From: an uncultured Ruminococcus sp.
GTDB lineage: Bacteria > Bacillota > Clostridia > Oscillospirales > Acutalibacteraceae
Length of the DNA: 33,134 nt
Reading direction: 5' to 3'
Assembly: GCA_902777275.1 (NCBI GenBank)
Contig: CACYTI010000023.1
Location: forward strand, 1 to 33,134
Shown here piece after piece: positions 15,305 to 24,131 of this stretch (positions within the stretch are counted from its first letter, which is position 1; each line of letters begins with the position of its first letter). The notes under the pieces were generated by a model that was not told the DNA's origin, did not search any database, and saw nothing but the letters and a program-made list of their open reading frames with translations. The position numbers were made by a program, and so were the translations under genes.

Positions 15305-16843
15305 TTAGTTTCTGCTCACCGGACCGTTAGCCGTTCCCCAATAACCGATACACGGAGAAAGCCACTTCTCATAGCGCTGTGAATCGTTATGTGCAACCGT
15401 GCTGTAGCCGTTGCCTCGCAGCGCATAATAATGAACATACTTACTGTTTGTCGATCCAATTAACCTTGTTTCGGCAAGATTGCCGAGGATTTCCCAGTTT
15501 GAGTTTCCTTTAAGGTTTGGATGCAAATTATTTCTTACCCCGACATATGTATGCCACGAGTTAAAAATCGTCCCGTCGAACACATCGTCCCCGTGAGTAC
15601 TTAGTCGGTAGAATGAGATTTGTGTTGAAACATATTTTGGAATAGCGGTTTTATATTGCTTACAACCGTTGGAATCTGTACCTGCGTCGGTCATAACAGA
15701 GGTTTTCCAAGATTCAGCTACATTATCATAATAAGATAATACTATATTAACGTTGCCCGAAAGCCAGTTTCCGCCATTCCATGTATGTGCGGTTCTAACC
15801 TGTGAAGCGTTGACCGAGTTGTGCTCGTCACCGATTGTCCAATCGTGGAGATAAATCTCCTCCATCTCATTAACATTCGTTTCGATTTCAAGCTCGAATG
15901 TCAGCTCCTTGCCAACATACTCCTTAGCTCTGGGATGCGTTCCCTCAAGCCACGCAACTACAGTTAGAGAAATCGTTTTGCCCGGTTCTATGGTGAACAG
16001 CGGGTTGTCTGTGCCGTAATAATAGGAAGAGAATGAATCAAGTCTGGTTGTCTCGGTTTCAGCCTTTCCCTCGGTGTCGATTTTATAGACCGCGTTGGTA
16101 TTGTTAACATATGAGCTCAATTTAGCCGACGGGTCAAACACCTTGGGCGTGTGTCCGCTGTCGTCGATGATCGCGATGCGGACGGGACAGGTATAATCAG
16201 CAGGGAAAACCTGTCCAACAGGTGTGTTTCCGTTGTAGGTCAAGTTTATATGATCCTGATAAACCGAATTGCCTATCGTAACCTTATAGCCCTTGAGCCA
16301 GACCTTTGTTAAAGCGCCGCTTGACGAAATTGTAGTATCGGCATACGCGTAACGTACCATTTTATCTCCCGCGTTGCCCTCACGGAATGATAACGCTTTT
16401 GTCTGCGCATCCATATTTGTATTCGTGTTGGTGCTGCCGTAGTCAAAATTGATAATTCTTCCGTTATCGGATGAATTGGGAAAATCCCAGCGATACTCTA
16501 CCGTTGCATTTACCGCGTCGGAAGCGTTATTCTTGAAAGACGAAGGGAAATAAATATTTCTGCCGTCTACGCTCGACGCCTCTTCCATACGGAAATTTGA
16601 AATGGCAATTTCCGTTTGATAGGATTGAAGCTGGTCGTCCTGCATACCGCTTGACGATTTCATTTCCAAAACAGGAGATGTAATTGAAATGCCGTCCTTT
16701 GCGGTAAGCCACGCTGTTGTTCCGCCGATTGCCAGCGTCATAACGATAAAAAGGGAAACATATGATTTAGCGGTTTTCTTACGGCGTTTACGGTTTAATG
16801 AAGCCTTTTCTGCAATAGCTTTGCCGAGTGTTTTTAAATCCAT
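15305..16843 (-). CDS. SipW-substrate surface protein with C-terminal binding-like module
   Basis: A 512-residue exported protein. The long basic N-terminus (1-28) leads to a hydrophobic core and the SipW-type end GGTTA-WL at about 44. The TasA/CalY-like region (about 50-325) contains a pattern of alternating beta strands and the shared motif VVAWLEGTHPRAKEYVG before ELTFELEIET. Residues about 330-512 form a Trp/Tyr-rich module (EIYLHDWTIGDEHNSVNASQ, FYRLSTHGDDVF) with the look of a carbohydrate-binding domain. GGAGG eight bases before the ATG at 16841-16843 decides the start. It lies within 50 bases of both neighbours, so it is in one operon. No sorting motif is seen. Confidence 0.75.
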   Translation of the reverse strand: MDLKTLGKAIAEKASLNRKRRKKTAKSYVSLFIVMTLAIGGTTAWLTAKDGISITSPVLEMKSSSGMQDDQLQSYQTEIAISNFRMEEASSVDGRNIYFPSSFKNNASDAVNATVEYRWDFPNSSDNGRIINFDYGSTNTNTNMDAQTKALSFREGNAGDKMVRYAYADTTISSSGALTKVWLKGYKVTIGNSVYQDHINLTYNGNTPVGQVFPADYTCPVRIAIIDDSGHTPKVFDPSAKLSSYVNNTNAVYKIDTEGKAETETTRLDSFSSYYYGTDNPLFTIEPGKTISLTVVAWLEGTHPRAKEYVGKELTFELEIETNVNEMEEIYLHDWTIGDEHNSVNASQVRTAHTWNGGNWLSGNVNIVLSYYDNVAESWKTSVMTDAGTDSNGCKQYKTAIPKYVSTQISFYRLSTHGDDVFDGTIFNSWHTYVGVRNNLHPNLKGNSNWEILGNLAETRLIGSTNSKYVHYYALRGNGYSTVAHNDSQRYEKWLSPCIGYWGTANGPVSRN

Positions 16844-16874
16844 ATGTTTCACCTCCAAACTGTTAGATTGTTAT

Positions 16875-17987
16875 TTAACTTGCGCTGTCAAGGGAGAAAT
16901 CAAGAATCGTCTTGAATTTACCGGTGATCTGCGCCGAACGGGACTCGGGATCCTCTCCCTCGACCCATAAGTTCACTTGAACAAAATCAGCATAATAAGA
17001 TTTGCTGTTGTATGTTGCCTGTGTATTGAGAGTAGTCAAATTTACATCTGTGTGCAGCTTAAAATCTCTGTTTGTGTTTGCCGTAACGCCCGCTTCGGGA
17101 GTTGAATTATAATTGATCTTAGAACGCGTTTTATCGGCGTTGTAGTAACCGTGATTGTATGTGCCGTCGGTGTGAATATTTACGTTGCTTCCGTTTTGAA
17201 CGTAGAACAAACCATATGTATTAGCCGTATTCAATAAATCATTCGGTGTGCTTTGATTATATGTGGTGTTGAAAAGCTCAACTCCGTCAAAAAACAGATG
17301 CGGTGCAGGCACCCAAAGAAGCTTTCTGGTGCTCAAAGCGGAATCGTAAATCGCCATTCTTGCGGCACCGATAACCGCATCGGATGAAAAGCCGGAAACT
17401 TTGTTGCCGAAATCATATGTTGAGGAAGGACCCGAAGGCGGACCATAGTAGGTGTTTTCCCCTAATATGATTTTTTGTCCCGACTTTTGAGCTCTGAAAT
17501 ACAGGTTGATACTCATGTAATCCTGATTTCTGACGGTCTCCAAATTAGCTGTTGACCACTTTGTGTTAAATTCGGCCTGAGTTTCCGAGTCAAATTTTGT
17601 GGTCTGAACAGTTGCAACAGAACTGATCTGATAAATAGGGGGAGTGATAAAAGTCTTTCCGTCGCCGGTGATATCAGCTAAGCTGAGCGCCGCAAGGAAC
17701 GGATAATCTTCATCTGTAATCGTGAAGGACTCATTTTTCCAATTTGTATCATCGTTTAAATAGCTTGTTAACTGAGCTCCCGTCAGGGTAGGGTCAACAA
17801 CGCAAACCTCCAAGCCCTCGGGAACCGAGCACACGACTTGCACGCCCGACGCCTCCGCATGTGCCCCGGTCGGCGTAAACCACGAGCGAACACCGACAAC
17901 GGTCGCAACGGCGAGCACAGCTAAAATTATTAAATTTTTAGCAATCATTCTGCGGGTCTTGCGACCCAGCTCTTCGCTCTTTTTCAT
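16875..17987 (-). CDS. SipW-substrate TasA/CalY-like surface protein
   Basis: A 370-residue exported protein directly after the coiled-coil gene (28 bases). The signal has KKSEELGRKTRRMIAKN, then a hydrophobic core and VRSWFTP near 34-40, a variant of the A-W-F end. The mature start ASGVQVV matches the one in the 23163-23993 protein (SASGVQV). A single beta-rich domain fills the protein and ends with the shared motif VNLWVEGEDPES and ILDFSLD. There is no added binding module, so it is a plain subunit-type member. GAGGTTTGCA precedes the ATG. Polymerising or capping roles are possible but not shown by the sequence. Confidence 0.75.
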   Translation of the reverse strand: MKKSEELGRKTRRMIAKNLIILAVLAVATVVGVRSWFTPTGAHAEASGVQVVCSVPEGLEVCVVDPTLTGAQLTSYLNDDTNWKNESFTITDEDYPFLAALSLADITGDGKTFITPPIYQISSVATVQTTKFDSETQAEFNTKWSTANLETVRNQDYMSINLYFRAQKSGQKIILGENTYYGPPSGPSSTYDFGNKVSGFSSDAVIGAARMAIYDSALSTRKLLWVPAPHLFFDGVELFNTTYNQSTPNDLLNTANTYGLFYVQNGSNVNIHTDGTYNHGYYNADKTRSKINYNSTPEAGVTANTNRDFKLHTDVNLTTLNTQATYNSKSYYADFVQVNLWVEGEDPESRSAQITGKFKTILDFSLDSAS

Positions 17988-18015
17988 TGCAAACCTCGAC
18001 TTCGTGTTCAGGAGA

Positions 18016-20517
18016 TTACTTCTCGAAGAAGTAAACCGCTATCATGCCGCTTGTTTTTAACTTTTTGTTGTAGTTGACTGTAACATCGTTAAAGCCCTTT
18101 TCATTGACCTTTGCAACATATGACTCCGCTGAGATATCCTCGCTGCCCGTAAATGTGATTATTACAGGGCATTTCTCGATCTGGCTGAGCTCCCAGTGAA
18201 GCTCGGGGAACGCGCAGGTCAGGTCGGCGCTCTTTTTATAGAATTTTAAGACTTTAATTCCCGCCTGAGTGGTTTTGGAAACAAGTATTCCTCTCTCTGT
18301 TCTGCACGCGGAGAAGCCGACGATTAAGTTGGCGGCGTTGCTGATTTTTTCTGCCGCTTTCTTATCTTTTTGTTCAATAAGCTTCTGCGTGAGGTCACCG
18401 AGCAGGAATGAGCTTCCGAAAACGAAATCACGGTTGATCTGGTCAGACGTGCCTCTGATGGCTCGAATCGCTTCGTTCGCGCTGATGTGAGCCTGCTCCG
18501 CTCTTTCCTCGGCCTTCATAACACGGGCTGTCGCAATGCTCTGGATTTCCTGGGCTTTAAATTGATATTTCTTCTCGGCGTTTCTCTTTGCGTCGGCAAC
18601 GCGCTTGTCAACAGATTTCTGGACGTTTTTGACCTCGGTCACGTGCTTAGCGCTTGCCGCAGCTGCGGCATTGATGTTTGCCTGCTTGATATCGCCGATC
18701 TGGTTCTCATATTCTTTCTTCTGCTGCGACAAATCATCAAGACGCTTTTGCTCTGCCTGATTCGCTTTTTCCGCGAAATCATCCTGCATGGATTTGATTT
18801 CGGCAGCGTGCTCGTTGAGCATCGCGACCCTCTGATTCTCAAAGTTGAGATTCATTTGCTCCTCGTGCTCTTTTCTCTCGGTGCGTTCCTTCTGGAGCGT
18901 ATCTACGAGATTTTCATTGCGCGAGGTAAGATCCTTGATCGTTTTGTCGTCTTCATCCATCTTCGCTTCGCATACGCTGATATGCTTTTGCAGAGCTGCG
19001 ATAGTTGCAATGTGAGCAGTGATTTGACGCTCCAAATCCTGAATGGTAGCTATCTGACCGGCAATAATTGCCTCCTGCTCCTCGATCTTAGCTTTTTGCT
19101 CGGCGTTCTCTTCTTCAAGAACCCGAATACGCTCATTTAAGGTTTCAATTTGCTTGTTGAGCTCTTCGATAGTGTTGTTTAGTTCAACGATGTGAGCCTC
19201 AAGCTCCTCGATCTTAGCCTTGAGCTGGGCATTCTCTTCTTCAAGCTCTTTGATTCTCTTCTCGGCTTCAAGCAGCTTGAGCTTGACGAACTGCAGCTCG
19301 TCTTTGAGCTCTCTGATTTCCTGCTCTAAAGCCGCTACTGTTGCTTTGAGGGCTTGGATTTGCTTTTCCTTTTGTTCAAGCTGAGCTTTAAGGTTTCTGA
19401 CCTCGGTTGTAAGCTCCTGGATTTTCTTGTCACGCTCGCGGATCTCCTTGAGTCTGATGGCCATTTCTTCACGGCGAACAGCGTCGACCTGAGCACGCAG
19501 AACCATTTCACGCGTTTTTTCGGGCTGCGCGTTTTCCGCAGCAAGACGTGCATTTTCTTCCTCGTACTTTTCCTGAAGCATACGGCGCAGACCGGGGTTG
19601 GTCGCGATATTCATCATAAAATGCTCGAAGCCCATGGTGAAATATACGTCCTGCTGCGCCTCTTTGTCCATTGCACCCTCGTATTTCTCGGAAACGATCT
19701 CAAAGCCGCGCTTCTGATATTTATCGAGGAACTGCCACAGCTCAACTGCCTTTTTAAAGTTGGGGTCGCCCTTCAGCATATTTGTCATAACGATCGGCGG
19801 GCGAACCTCGGTTTCCTTTTTGATTGCCTGCATGAGCGGTGTGGCGAGGAAACTGTTGAGCTTTTCTCTGATTTTTCTTATACGGTCGAAATCGGAGAGC
19901 TGCTCATTATCTATTACGGAGTCAAGGTGTTCGTTAAACACCTCATGCGCCTCACGGGTGTACTTAAAATTGAAGTCAACCGTTTCCTCATGCATATTGA
20001 TTTGACGTTCCATGTTGAAATCGTTGTAGATATCGTCGGGAACATCCTTCATTTTGGTATACTTATCCGCAACAAATTGCAGTGTGCGGCGTATAAGCGT
20101 CATAAGAAAGCGGTTCTCATAAATCGCAAAGCTCTCTTCTTTTTCTGTAACAAGGAGCTTATTAGGTATGATCCTGCCGTTATCCTCAACCTTCGCAATA
20201 AAATTGGTGTGCTGGGAAAGATGCTTTACGGATTCAGGACCTGTTTTGCGCGCCAGCTCCACCTTAACGATATTTTCAATTTGTTTGATGAAGCGGCGCT
20301 GCTGTTCGATAGCGCGCTCAATATAAGGCAGAGTGTCCTCGATAGCCTCGACCCACTCCATGTCGATAACCTTTTCGTTGGTTTTACCGATAAGAGTGTC
20401 TTTTCCGACGTCGCCGTCTTTGAGGTTCTCGGTTATGTAATTGTAAGTAAAATCATCCTCCAGAAGCTCCTGCATATACTTGTAGCCTCTGTAATACTTG
20501 GTATAATCTACAGCCAT
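18016..20517 (-). CDS. DUF2357/McrC-N-like protein with long coiled coil
   Basis: An 833-residue protein with no signal peptide or membrane helix. The N-terminal 310 residues resemble the DUF2357 domain of McrC-type partners of AAA+ motors: WVEAIEDTLPYIERAI (55-70) and the Y-E-N-R-F block FAIYENRFLMTLIRR (130-144). Residues about 320-700 form an almost continuous coiled coil of IEELE and LEEENAQLKAK-like heptads. The last 130 residues are globular (FVFGSSFLLGDLTQKL ... GMIAVYFFEK) and unrecognised. The PD-(D/E)xK nuclease expected in McrC or DUF2357 nucleases was not found. It follows the AAA+ gene by 81 bases and is most likely its partner, perhaps a long cytoplasmic arm or scaffold reached by the membrane-bound motor. 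AAGGAG supports the start. Confidence 0.7.
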   Translation of the reverse strand: MAVDYTKYYRGYKYMQELLEDDFTYNYITENLKDGDVGKDTLIGKTNEKVIDMEWVEAIEDTLPYIERAIEQQRRFIKQIENIVKVELARKTGPESVKHLSQHTNFIAKVEDNGRIIPNKLLVTEKEESFAIYENRFLMTLIRRTLQFVADKYTKMKDVPDDIYNDFNMERQINMHEETVDFNFKYTREAHEVFNEHLDSVIDNEQLSDFDRIRKIREKLNSFLATPLMQAIKKETEVRPPIVMTNMLKGDPNFKKAVELWQFLDKYQKRGFEIVSEKYEGAMDKEAQQDVYFTMGFEHFMMNIATNPGLRRMLQEKYEEENARLAAENAQPEKTREMVLRAQVDAVRREEMAIRLKEIRERDKKIQELTTEVRNLKAQLEQKEKQIQALKATVAALEQEIRELKDELQFVKLKLLEAEKRIKELEEENAQLKAKIEELEAHIVELNNTIEELNKQIETLNERIRVLEEENAEQKAKIEEQEAIIAGQIATIQDLERQITAHIATIAALQKHISVCEAKMDEDDKTIKDLTSRNENLVDTLQKERTERKEHEEQMNLNFENQRVAMLNEHAAEIKSMQDDFAEKANQAEQKRLDDLSQQKKEYENQIGDIKQANINAAAAASAKHVTEVKNVQKSVDKRVADAKRNAEKKYQFKAQEIQSIATARVMKAEERAEQAHISANEAIRAIRGTSDQINRDFVFGSSFLLGDLTQKLIEQKDKKAAEKISNAANLIVGFSACRTERGILVSKTTQAGIKVLKFYKKSADLTCAFPELHWELSQIEKCPVIITFTGSEDISAESYVAKVNEKGFNDVTVNYNKKLKTSGMIAVYFFEK

Positions 20518-20568
20518 AACAATCTCCTTACTAATTACTGAACGCTTGATCGAAATGAATCAGCACTG

Positions 20569-20593
20569 AAAGGGCGAAGAGTGTTCGCCCTTT
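20569..20593 (-). terminator. Hairpin between the AAA+ and coiled-coil genes
   Basis: AAAGGGCGAA and TTCGCCCTTT form a perfect 10-bp stem with a 5-base loop, immediately after the AAA+ stop. On the minus strand no T tract follows, so it looks more like an attenuator or mRNA-end stabiliser than a full terminator. Confidence 0.5.
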
Positions 20594-20598
20594 TTCAA

Positions 20599-22140
20599 TT
20601 ATACAAGCTTCTTGAGCATCATCAGATATGACTTGCATTCATTCATGTTTTCAGAGCCGAAGAGTTCATCCATATACGCTACGAGTCCGTCGATTTCATC
20701 ACGGATGTAAGCGAGGTTGAGAGACTCAAACTTTCTGAATACCTTACGGGCGAGAACGCAGTCAAGAGCCTGAATTTCGGTGCCGCCGCAGCCAACGTAG
20801 GACGGTACGAAGTCGCGCATTTGTTTCATAATACGGTTACCGAAAGCTATGCGGAAATGCTCGATAACATAATCGTCAAGCAGACCGATTTTTCTGATGT
20901 TTTCTTCCGAGAGCGGATACTTCGCCTTTGCTTCGTTGAGCAGCGCCTCGAAATGGTGATAGTTGATGACAACCGGCTCGGTATCGGGGGCGTCGAAGGG
21001 AACGCCTTTGGTGTCGATGTTAATGGGCATCGCACGGTCGTAAACCTTATCGGTGATAGCGAATGTGGAGTCGTCGTTGTTCGCGGTGCCGACGTACCAC
21101 ATATTCGGAGGAACGGTGAGCTGACCGTTGACGATATGCTTGGGATCGCTCTCCCATGAGTTGGGAACGATATCTACGATCCACTCCTCGCGGCGCGGCA
21201 TTTCAAGAATGGAGAGCATTTCAGCGAAGTAATACTCAACACGAGCGATATTCATTTCGTCGAGGATCACGATATAAACATTCTCGTTGTAGGATGCCTC
21301 GTACATAGCGCGGAGAAGCTCGGTTTCGTTGAACTTCTTGGTGAATTCGTTGAAGTAGCCGAACAGCTCGGTTCTGTCACGCCATGACGGCTGAACGGAA
21401 GCGATGATCGACGGGTTGGAAACATACTTACCAAAAGCATAAGCCAGCGATGTTTTACCTGTACCGGAAATACCCTGTAAGATGATAAGGCGGTTTGAAC
21501 CAAATGAAGCGACAAACGAACGAATGAGGTTGATGTCGTAGTACAGACCGAGCTTGGAGCAAGCAAAGAGTCTGAAACGTTCACAGAATTCAGGCAGCGT
21601 GATCTCGTTGTCGTATACGGGCGGCTGATAGTCTGCCCACAGCTCGTCGATCTCGGCAAGCTTGTAGAATCTCTTTCCGCCCTCTTCTTCCTCGTCGCCC
21701 TTGTTGAGAGCTTCGATTTCTTCTCCGGTGAGCTCGGCGATCTCGTTCGGGTTGAGACCGATCTGAGAAACCTTCATAGAGAGGATCTTATCCTTTTCAA
21801 GGTTAAGACGCATAACTTCTTTGTTGAGCGACTGCACTTCTTTTACAAGCGAATCGGTGTCTTTTCTTCTTTGACGCGACTTGATAAACTTTTTTATAGC
21901 GACGATAATAAGCCATACAATCAAGCCCATCACGGCGGCGAGAAGTACAATGGCGATAATCGCAATTACCCACGCCAGACCGCCAAGCTTGTCTTCACCT
22001 GCAAAATCATTTATAATCTTTACATATTTCGGGAAATTGAACATTCCCACAATTCCTTTGAAAAAGCCTGTTATAATTGACCACAGAGAGCCAAAGAACT
22101 GGCCGAGAAAATGATACAGAAAATCAAATACGGTATCCAC
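20599..22140 (-). CDS. Membrane-anchored McrB-like AAA+ ATPase
   Basis: A 513-residue protein. The N-terminus has an amphipathic stretch (1-40), a strong membrane helix (54-83) and a short coiled coil (about 97-122). An AAA+ domain of the McrB/MoxR group follows: Walker A GISGTGKTS (223-231), Walker B VILDEMNIARVEYYF (291-305), sensor-like GTANNDDST (351-359) and a DRA arginine site (368-370). McrB normally has MNxxDR at the sensor; here it reads ANNDDST, so GTP specificity is doubtful and ATP use is more likely. A DNA-recognition domain such as McrB-N is absent and replaced by the membrane anchor. The start is GTG with AAGGAG nine bases ahead. It probably works with the adjacent coiled-coil protein at the membrane. 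Confidence 0.85.
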   Translation of the reverse strand: MDTVFDFLYHFLGQFFGSLWSIITGFFKGIVGMFNFPKYVKIINDFAGEDKLGGLAWVIAIIAIVLLAAVMGLIVWLIIVAIKKFIKSRQRRKDTDSLVKEVQSLNKEVMRLNLEKDKILSMKVSQIGLNPNEIAELTGEEIEALNKGDEEEEGGKRFYKLAEIDELWADYQPPVYDNEITLPEFCERFRLFACSKLGLYYDINLIRSFVASFGSNRLIILQGISGTGKTSLAYAFGKYVSNPSIIASVQPSWRDRTELFGYFNEFTKKFNETELLRAMYEASYNENVYIVILDEMNIARVEYYFAEMLSILEMPRREEWIVDIVPNSWESDPKHIVNGQLTVPPNMWYVGTANNDDSTFAITDKVYDRAMPINIDTKGVPFDAPDTEPVVINYHHFEALLNEAKAKYPLSEENIRKIGLLDDYVIEHFRIAFGNRIMKQMRDFVPSYVGCGGTEIQALDCVLARKVFRKFESLNLAYIRDEIDGLVAYMDELFGSENMNECKSYLMMLKKLV

Positions 22141-22254
22141 GGCGCTTCGTCTCCTTAAAAAAATCTACCCTTACGCGTCTGTTTGAATTACGCGCAATTT
22201 ATAATATAAATCTCACTTCTAAATCTCTTTGAGATGTCCATATGGATTACGGCT

Positions 22255-22280
22255 TTCCTTCCGGCTTACGCCGGAAGGAA
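22255..22280 (-). terminator. Perfect hairpin between the second sipW and the AAA+ gene
   Basis: TTCCTTCCGGC (22255-22265), TTAC, GCCGGAAGGAA (22270-22280): an 11-bp GC-rich stem in the 194-base gap. No T tract follows on the minus strand. It may attenuate or protect the 3' end of the upstream transcript. Confidence 0.5.
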
Positions 22281-22334
22281 TTCTCCGTATCTTTTAGTCA
22301 CACTATTCGTGTTTAGGGACAAATTTGTTAAAAA

Positions 22335-23102
22335 TTACTGTTCGTCCGATTCGGCGTCTGCCGCGTCGGGTTCAGGATCTGTCGCGTCATCCGGGGCAGG
22401 TGTTTGTACCTCTGAGCCGCTGTCCTGTTCAGGCGTTTCCGCCTGCTTTTTTTGCTGTGCCAGATATTCCGCAATAGCGCGTTGCTTCTGCTCTTCGGTG
22501 AGGTCAGCTTTAGCAACCGTTTCAGCAGCTTCTTCCGTAGCTTTTGCTTTGTTGTAGGCGATCACATTAAGAATAACGCGGATCGCTTCATAAACAAAGA
22601 AGATAATCATTGGAAGAAGTACGCAAAGGAAGAAACCGAGCTGAGTCCGTATGAAACTAAAGAATGCTCCGAGTCCCGGAATTCTTGTTCCGGTCCACTT
22701 TGCAACAATTGTTCTGGATGTTTGAAGCTTATCATCAGCTTCCGGGGCGTTATCACCCTTTGTTCTGTAATATGTCGTGCCGTTGTCTGCTATGACCTCA
22801 ACTATCCTATGAGTGTTATATGTACTTACACCCTGTATTTCAACAGGAAAAGTAACTATATCTCCGACCTCATATTTTTGAGAAAAGCTTTCGGACACCT
22901 TACTGATGATGACATCATTTTCCATGATAGTATCTTCCATGGAATCAGATTTCACGCTGAGCGGCGCGTATCCGAGCAGATTGGGTACCCCGCTTGATTT
23001 TAATGAAACGGATAATATAACTATCGCTACCGAAACAATTATAATTAAGATAATAATAATATCAATAATTACGTTAATTATCCGTTTCACTACCTTATTC
23101 AT
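22335..23102 (-). CDS. sipW: SipW-type signal peptidase I (upstream copy)
   Basis: A 255-residue signal peptidase of the Ser/His type. The catalytic Ser is in VKSDSMEDT (S54) and the His in YNTHRIVEV (H98); YRTKGDNAPEADD is the third box. Membrane helices are at about 8-35 and 150-180, followed by a long acidic cytoplasmic tail rich in Glu, Asp, Ala and Pro. It lies directly downstream of three small exported TasA/CalY-like proteins, its likely substrates, and ahead of the AAA+ gene. It differs clearly from the copy at 10902-11708, so the cluster has two peptidases and not a recent duplication. The start MNKVVKR follows GGAG by nine bases. Confidence 0.88.
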   Translation of the reverse strand: MNKVVKRIINVIIDIIIILIIIVSVAIVILSVSLKSSGVPNLLGYAPLSVKSDSMEDTIMENDVIISKVSESFSQKYEVGDIVTFPVEIQGVSTYNTHRIVEVIADNGTTYYRTKGDNAPEADDKLQTSRTIVAKWTGTRIPGLGAFFSFIRTQLGFFLCVLLPMIIFFVYEAIRVILNVIAYNKAKATEEAAETVAKADLTEEQKQRAIAEYLAQQKKQAETPEQDSGSEVQTPAPDDATDPEPDAADAESDEQ

Positions 23103-23162
23103 TTGCGGGGTCTCCAATCATGTGTTTTTATTGACTTAACAAAAGTCTAAATTCAAGAATAA

Positions 23163-23993
23163 TTAGGGCTTATCTTCGTAGATGCTGAACTGGAGTTCGG
23201 GCATTACGTTACCTGCATAGGTATCATAGCAGTCAGCATCCTGGCCTTCGAACCATACGATAAGCATATAGTACTTAGCAGCGCCTGCTGCGAGGGTGTC
23301 GCCAACCTTAACCTTGATTGTGGTTCCGGCAGCTGTGGTAACTGTATCGGTTGTGGCGATGTTGCCGTTTGTGTTTGCAGTAGCAGTCAAAATACCAAGA
23401 GCTGTGTCGTTGTTGGAAGCGCCGTATACGCTGGACTTAAATGTAGCAGCGTCCTTAACGGTTGCAGATGCACGACCTGCATCTGTTGTGCAGCCGGACT
23501 CAACAAGAGCAACACGGAGGTACTTTTTAGCAGCAGCAGCGTCGTTGAACTTCTCGGTGATGTTTCCGCTCAGCTCGATGTAAACAGGATTCTCGATGTC
23601 GGCAGAACCGGCATTCTTAACATTGAGCATGTTGTAGAACATATAGCTCTCAGCAGCCTGAGCTGTGTTGTTGGCGATTTTGTTAACGGTGCCGTTCTTA
23701 GCTGTTGCGGCGTTGGAGCCTGCGGCTGTTGCGTAGAACCAGTCAACACCGTTAGCGGATGAAACAGGATTTAATGTTTTGTTGAAACCATAGTCAAGGT
23801 CGTTTACCCATTCGGAAGTTCTGCTGGAAACGAGAAGGCTGGAAACCTTGTCGGTCTTAACCTGAACACCGCTTGCGGACGTAGAGGTATCAGTTGTGAA
23901 CCATGCGAAAGTCGCGGTTCCGAGTGCGAGCATTGCTACGAGGAGCATTGCTACGGAAGAGATCAATAATCTTCTTCTTGATTTTGCTTTCAT
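23163..23993 (-). CDS. TasA/CalY-like protein, likely major surface subunit
   Basis: A 276-residue exported protein with the most typical SipW signal of the cluster: MKAKSRRRLL, a hydrophobic core and GTATFA-WFTTD, cleavage after about A30. The mature protein is rich in Ala, Thr, Asn and Ser (runs such as AATAKNGTVN and LAAGAAKYY), has one beta-rich domain and ends with the shared motif LIVWFEGQDADCYD and LQFSIYEDKP. Small size, simple composition and an excellent AGGAGG site suggest high expression and a structural role, as for TasA or camelysin. It has a 128-base leader upstream. That it forms fibres is an inference from the family. Confidence 0.8.
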   Translation of the reverse strand: MKAKSRRRLLISSVAMLLVAMLALGTATFAWFTTDTSTSASGVQVKTDKVSSLLVSSRTSEWVNDLDYGFNKTLNPVSSANGVDWFYATAAGSNAATAKNGTVNKIANNTAQAAESYMFYNMLNVKNAGSADIENPVYIELSGNITEKFNDAAAAKKYLRVALVESGCTTDAGRASATVKDAATFKSSVYGASNNDTALGILTATANTNGNIATTDTVTTAAGTTIKVKVGDTLAAGAAKYYMLIVWFEGQDADCYDTYAGNVMPELQFSIYEDKP

Positions 23994-24113
23994 AGAGAAA
24001 TTCCTCCTAATAAAATAGATTTTTGTCCCTAAAACACCATAGGGAAGTTTTTTATATAAGCAGCCTTTTTCAGCCGCTTTATACCTGTTCAATAATACGC
24101 TTAATCCGCGCTG

Positions 24114-24131
24114 CGCTGAATTTATTCAGCG
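24114..24131 (-). terminator. Small hairpin at the end of the anchor-protein gene
   Basis: CGCTGAA (24114-24120), TTTA, TTCAGCG (24125-24131), overlapping the stop codon of the upstream gene. It has no T tract. It may separate expression of the anchor-type gene from the presumed major subunit. Confidence 0.35.

Noticed and set aside
19354-20541. Long plus-strand open frame (395 codons) opposite the coiled-coil gene
   Set aside because: It is the antisense of a strongly repetitive Glu/Lys-rich coding sequence, has no ribosome site and shows no domain; the minus-strand frame has clear family features.
18016-22140. Classical McrBC restriction system
   Set aside because: No PD-(D/E)xK nuclease, no DNA-recognition domain and no MNxxDR motif are visible, and the AAA+ protein is membrane anchored.
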